19,150 nt of DNA, taken from Candidatus Colicola coprequi. GTDB lineage: Bacteria; Bacteroidota; Bacteroidia; Bacteroidales; Paludibacteraceae. Made by a program: the position numbers and the translations under genes. Numbering within the stretch: position 1 is the stretch's first letter; every line of letters starts with the position of its first letter. The stretch lies in assembly GCA_018065765.1 (NCBI GenBank), contig JAGHSR010000042.1, forward strand, positions 1-19,150. Reading direction: 5' to 3'. This document shows positions 15,626 to 19,150 of this stretch, piece by piece. Below the pieces are notes generated by a model. That model was not told where the DNA came from. It ran no database searches and was given only the letters and a program-made list of their open reading frames with translations.

Positions 15626-16089
15626 CAATTTGTGCTATATCTACGTCTTGATACTCTGGTTTTCCAACGGCTTTGACCACTAAATGTGATTTTTCCTACT
15701 GTCCGCATAGGTGGACAAAACGCGTCCTCTAAATGCGTTAACTCTTTGATTTCGTGTGTTTTACTATCTACTAATATACCAATTATATCAAATCTGTAGG
15801 CCTTTTCTACACAATTGTGTTTGATATACACATTTGCTGCATAGGCCATATTTCGCTGCTTCTCTATATTCACATATTCCTCAGGTTTGCGTACATAGTC
15901 ACCGGTACGTGTTTTGACTTCTACAAACACGATATGTGTGTTGTTTTCGGCTACGATGTCAATCTCCTTGTCAGATACTTTGAGATTTCGTTCGCGGATT
16001 GTGTATCCCTTTTGTGTCAGCAGATTACAAGCCGTTTCTTCGCCGAAAACGCCCAATTCGTTGCGTATATGCAGATGTGTCTGAAGCAT
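15625..16089 (-). CDS. yraN: YraN family protein (UPF0102), PD-(D/E)XK nuclease-like, C-terminally extended
   Basis: The ATG at 16087-16089, one base after the cysS stop, gives 154 residues; a TTG six codons earlier lies inside cysS and is less likely. The family core is clear: GVFGEETACNLLTQKGY, then the PD-(D/E)XK-type pair EIDIVAEN and FVEVKTRTG, and a closing HLEDAFCPPMR. Members fold like Holliday-junction resolvases; the cellular role is poorly established. Relatives are usually near 120 residues and stop soon after the LEDAF motif, whereas this one runs on for about 25 basic residues (KTRVSRRRY) that reach the mnmG start. The extension may be real or the result of a lost stop. Confidence 0.9.
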   Translation of the reverse strand: MLQTHLHIRNELGVFGEETACNLLTQKGYTIRERNLKVSDKEIDIVAENNTHIVFVEVKTRTGDYVRKPEEYVNIEKQRNMAYAANVYIKHNCVEKAYRFDIIGILVDSKTHEIKELTHLEDAFCPPMRTVGKITFSGQSRWKTRVSRRRYSTN

Positions 16090-16090
16090 G

Positions 16091-17560
16091 CTATATACTC
16101 CACTCAAATCCGTCCTTGGTATCTTTGATACTAAATCCCAACGCTGTCAGTTCGTTACGGATCTTATCAGAGGTAGCCCAATCTTTGTTTCGTTTGGCTT
16201 CCAGCCGCATATTGAGCAGCATATCCACAGCTCCTTTGTAGGCATCGGTGCTGCTACTGTTGTCAGCAGCGGTATCTCCCTCCAGACGAAGTCCCAAGAT
16301 TTGGATAGCGTAGTCGCGCCATACCTGTTTGAGCTCGTCCAAATCAGTTGCAGAGATTGTGGCTTTGCCATCGGCAAGTGCATTGATTATCTTGGCAGAA
16401 TCGAACAGGTGTTGCAGCACAATCGGTGAATTGAGATCGTCATCCATAGCTTCCTCACATTTTGTTCGCAATCCGGCTATTTCCACTGTGCTGTTGGCGG
16501 CAGGATTGAGTTTCATCAGGCGTGCGTACGCCTCTTGCAGACGAGCAAATCCTTTCTCAGCTGCCTCCAATGCCTCACTGGAGAAATCTACCGTAGAGCG
16601 GTAGTGTGCCATGAGAATGAAGAAACGAATCGTCATGGGTGAGAATGGTTTGGTCAAAAGCTCATGTTCTCCATGGAAGAACTGCTCCAAGGTGATGAAG
16701 TTATGGTAGGACTTACCCATTTTCTTTCCGGCAATGGTTATCATGTTGTTGTGCATCCAATAATGCACGCTGTCGTGTCCAAGTGCAGCGCATGACTGGG
16801 CTATCTCTGCCTCGTGGTGAGGGAACATCAGATCCATACCGCCGCCATGAATATCAAACTCTTCTCCTAGGTACTTGGTTCCCATAGTGGAGCATTCCAT
16901 ATGCCAACCCGGAAAACCTTCGCTCCATGGACTAGGCCAGTGCATGATATGTTCTGGAGCTGCTTTTTTCCACAGGGCAAAGTCATAGGAATGTTTCTTT
17001 TCGGCTTGTCCGTCCAGTTCGCGTGTTTCAGTGACTATTTCGTCCAGATTGCGTCCACTCAGTTTGCCATAATGATAGTCTTTGGCATACTTTTCCACGT
17101 CCATATACACCGAACCATTGCTTACATAGGCGTATCCTCTGTCCATTATTTTCTTAACGAACTCTATTTGCTCGATTATATGCCCACTGGCGTGTGGTTC
17201 GATACTGGGTGGTAATACGTTCAAAGCCTCCATATCGCGGTGATAGCGATTGGTGTAATACTGCACCACTTCCATAGGTTCCAGTTGCTCCAAACGCGCT
17301 TTTTTAGCTATCTTGTCTTCTCCTTCGTCAGCATCATGCTCCAAATGTCCAACATCGGTGATGTTGCGAACGTAGCGAACTTTGTAGCCTAAAAATTGCA
17401 AATAACGAAATAGCAAATCAAACGTGATAGCAGGACGAGCGTGTCCCAAGTGTGCGTCACCATAAACGGTAGGACCGCAAACATACATACCCACATGTCC
17501 CTCATGCAGTGGACGGAAGTATTCTTTTTGACGGGTTAAAGTGTTGTAAATCTGTAGCAT
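16091..17560 (-). CDS. cysS: Cysteinyl-tRNA synthetase
   Basis: This 489-residue class I synthetase charges tRNA-Cys. The HIGH motif is HLGH (37-40), preceded by MYVCGPTVYGDA with the zinc-binding Cys28. The other zinc ligands are represented by Cys223 (HMECSTM) and PHHEAE (247-252). The KMSKS loop reads KMGKS (280-284), an accepted variant. The C-terminal helical part (RLEAKRNKDWATSDKIRNEL) and closing KDTKDGFEWS are typical. It begins 12 nt after the nucleotidyltransferase gene, so the two tRNA-maturation genes open the operon together. Confidence 0.98.
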   Translation of the reverse strand: MLQIYNTLTRQKEYFRPLHEGHVGMYVCGPTVYGDAHLGHARPAITFDLLFRYLQFLGYKVRYVRNITDVGHLEHDADEGEDKIAKKARLEQLEPMEVVQYYTNRYHRDMEALNVLPPSIEPHASGHIIEQIEFVKKIMDRGYAYVSNGSVYMDVEKYAKDYHYGKLSGRNLDEIVTETRELDGQAEKKHSYDFALWKKAAPEHIMHWPSPWSEGFPGWHMECSTMGTKYLGEEFDIHGGGMDLMFPHHEAEIAQSCAALGHDSVHYWMHNNMITIAGKKMGKSYHNFITLEQFFHGEHELLTKPFSPMTIRFFILMAHYRSTVDFSSEALEAAEKGFARLQEAYARLMKLNPAANSTVEIAGLRTKCEEAMDDDLNSPIVLQHLFDSAKIINALADGKATISATDLDELKQVWRDYAIQILGLRLEGDTAADNSSSTDAYKGAVDMLLNMRLEAKRNKDWATSDKIRNELTALGFSIKDTKDGFEWSI

Positions 17561-17572
17561 AATAGTATGTTG

Positions 17573-18982
17573 TTATATTAAATTTCTCTCTTTTGCCAAT
17601 TTCATCATATACTCGTAAGCGGCATCGTGTTCATTGGGAATGATGCCATCGAGTATAGCGTCTTTGATTGCCGATTTCAGTTCTCCCACAGCCGAACACG
17701 GTTCGAGATTAAGTACCTGCATGATTTCGTCACCTCGAACGGGAGGTTGGAAGTTTCGTATGCGGTCTCTCTCTTCCAATTCCACCATTTTTTGCCGAAC
17801 CAACTGATAATTACGATGAAAACGATCCACTTTCTCTGCATTGCGTGAAGTGATATCAGCGTCACAGAGGAGCATCAAATCATCTATGTCGTCTCCGGCT
17901 TCAAACAGCAATCGGCGCACGGCTGAGTCGGTAACGGTATCTTCTATCAAATTGATAGGTCGCATGTGCAAATCCACCATTTTAACCACATAATCCATCT
18001 TCTCGTTTTGTGGCATTTTCATGGCTTTGAAAATACGTGGAATCATTTTTGCTCCCAAGTAATTGTGATTGCGGAACGTCCATCCTACCGACTCTTCCCA
18101 TGCCTTGGATTTAGGCTTGCCTATGTCGTGCAGTAGGGCTGACCAGCGAAGCCAAAGTTTATCGGTGTTTTGTGATATATTATCCAGCACCAGCAAGGTA
18201 TGCAGGAACACATCTTTGTGCCCCCGTCCTTCTTTGGTTTCCACTCCCTTGAGGGCTGCTAATTCCGGAAAAATAAGTGGTAACAATCCTGTTTTATCCA
18301 GCAATATCCATCCCACCGATGGGCGGCGCGATAGCATGATTTTGTTCAATTCATCCACGATGCGCTCTTTGGTGATGATGGCTATACGCTCTTTGTTGCG
18401 TGCTATTGCGTCAAATGTTTCTTCATCGAGGTAAAATCCCAATTGGGTAGCAAATCGTATGGCTCGCATCATACGCAGCGGATCATCGCTGAAGGTGATG
18501 TCCGGATCAAGAGGGGTACGAATGGTGCAGTCCTCAAGGTCATACATGCCATCAAATGGGTCTAACAGTTCGCCATAACGATGAGCATTCAGGCAAATAG
18601 CCATAGCATTGATGGTAAAGTCTCGTCGGTTCTGATCCTCCTCAAGTGTACCATCCTCTACGATTGGGTTTCGGCTGTCGTGTTGATAACTCTCACGTCG
18701 AGCGCCCACAAACTCCACTTCCATATCGCGGTATTTGACTTGTGCTGTGCCGTAGGTACGAAATACAGATAAATGGGCATGTTTGCCCAAGCGTTTAGCC
18801 ACAGCTTGAGCCAAGGTTATGCCGCTTCCTACCACCACCACATCTATATCCGAACTGGGACGGTGAAGAATCAGGTCACGCACCCATCCGCCAATCACAT
18901 AGCATTCTAAGTTCAGTATATCGGCTTCTTCACCGATGAGGTGTAGTATAGGGCTTTCTATTTGCTTGTCGGTTATTACCAT
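17573..18982 (-). CDS. CCA tRNA nucleotidyltransferase / poly(A) polymerase family, HD domain
   Basis: From the ATG at 18980-18982 the protein has 469 residues. The class II nucleotidyltransferase head shows YVIGGWVRDLIL (28-39), the metal-binding pair DID (45-47), RRDFTINAMA (119-128) and the primer-binding DPLRMMRAIRFA (167-178). A phosphohydrolase HD domain follows with HDIGKP (285-290) and FRNHNYLGA. It should add or repair the CCA end of tRNAs; a poly(A) polymerase role cannot be excluded. An in-frame ATG at 19028-19030 would add 16 residues, but it lies on the promoter's -7 box and upstream of the expected transcript start, so I reject it. First gene of the long operon. Confidence 0.95.
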   Translation of the reverse strand: MVITDKQIESPILHLIGEEADILNLECYVIGGWVRDLILHRPSSDIDVVVVGSGITLAQAVAKRLGKHAHLSVFRTYGTAQVKYRDMEVEFVGARRESYQHDSRNPIVEDGTLEEDQNRRDFTINAMAICLNAHRYGELLDPFDGMYDLEDCTIRTPLDPDITFSDDPLRMMRAIRFATQLGFYLDEETFDAIARNKERIAIITKERIVDELNKIMLSRRPSVGWILLDKTGLLPLIFPELAALKGVETKEGRGHKDVFLHTLLVLDNISQNTDKLWLRWSALLHDIGKPKSKAWEESVGWTFRNHNYLGAKMIPRIFKAMKMPQNEKMDYVVKMVDLHMRPINLIEDTVTDSAVRRLLFEAGDDIDDLMLLCDADITSRNAEKVDRFHRNYQLVRQKMVELEERDRIRNFQPPVRGDEIMQVLNLEPCSAVGELKSAIKDAILDGIIPNEHDAAYEYMMKLAKERNLI

Positions 18983-19019
18983 TTTCCGCCTAATATAGCA
19001 TCTTATTAAAAATAATCTG

Positions 19020-19051
19020 CAAAGATACATAAAAATATGTATGTGTCCAAA
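19020..19051 (-). promoter_or_regulatory. Bacteroidota-type promoter for the leftward operon
   Basis: On the minus strand TTTG (19051-19048) is followed after exactly 20 nt by TATCTTTG (19027-19020), matching the TTTG / TAnnTTTG consensus with the same spacing as the ychF promoter. Transcription should begin near 19012-19015, leaving a leader of about 30 nt before the ATG at 18982. This is the only convincing promoter I found for the thirteen gene positions that follow. The 100 bases to its right hold no gene I can support. Confidence 0.85.
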
Positions 19052-19150
19052 TAAAAAAGTCCAAAACGGTTGTTTTCTAAAAAAACAGAGGGCAAAATGC
19101 CAAACGTCTTGAGGTGTTGGGTTCTAACAAATCAGTAGCAAGGTGGTAGA

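Noticed and set aside
19077..19149. Open minus-strand stretch of about 23 codons ending at a TAG, possibly the tail of a gene beyond the right edge, with a weak GGCA-TTT-TGCC hairpin and T run after it
   Set aside because: Too short to judge, no recognisable family, and the hairpin stem is only 4 bp.
1..19150. CRISPR array, defence island, prophage or transposon
   Set aside because: No spacer-repeat pattern, transposase, integrase, restriction enzyme or terminal inverted repeats were found; apart from the surface protein the genes are common chromosomal ones.

Overview
The window reads as chromosomal DNA of a Bacteroidales-type member of the Bacteroidota. Three things point there. Both recognisable promoters have the phylum's TTTG / TAnnTTTG form with 20-nt spacing. 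Gene starts lack Shine-Dalgarno sequences. The gene set (BspA-like repeat protein, GldB-like lipoprotein, DUF3316-like barrel, S41 lipoprotein peptidase, LolD-type ATPase) is typical of the group. The genus cannot be named from the sequence alone.

Left part, + strand (1-5169). A large surface-type BspA-like leucine-rich-repeat protein enters from beyond the left edge and ends at 2803. Next comes a clear intrinsic terminator, a short 11-bp tandem repeat and a promoter. That promoter drives ychF and, 3 nt further on, a calcium/sodium antiporter gene.

Right part, - strand (18982 down to 5172). Thirteen gene positions lie head to tail with gaps of at most 47 nt, and several stop and start codons touch or overlap. 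In transcription order they are: CCA-adding/poly(A) polymerase-like nucleotidyltransferase, cysS, yraN, mnmG, apt, uvrC, tsaE, a DUF3316-like outer-membrane protein, an S41 peptidase lipoprotein, a LolD-like ATPase, a frameshifted gldB-like gene, sufS and a secreted endonuclease/exonuclease/phosphatase protein. The only promoter I can see is at 19020-19051, so this looks like one long operon. It mixes tRNA maturation, modification and charging (cca, cysS, mnmG, tsaE), DNA repair (uvrC), purine salvage (apt), sulfur transfer (sufS) and cell-envelope genes. The two blocks converge with only 2 bp between stop codons.

Most of the window is conserved housekeeping sequence, and I do not see a new defence, mobile or biosynthetic system. 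Four observations deserve attention: a perfect 16-bp parS-type palindrome between mnmG and apt; a LolD-like ATPase whose Walker A lysine codon reads methionine; a one-base frameshift in the neighbouring gldB-like gene; and an unusual 11-bp intergenic repeat. No rRNA, tRNA, CRISPR array, insertion sequence or transposase was recognised. No stretch over 300 bases lacks a gene.
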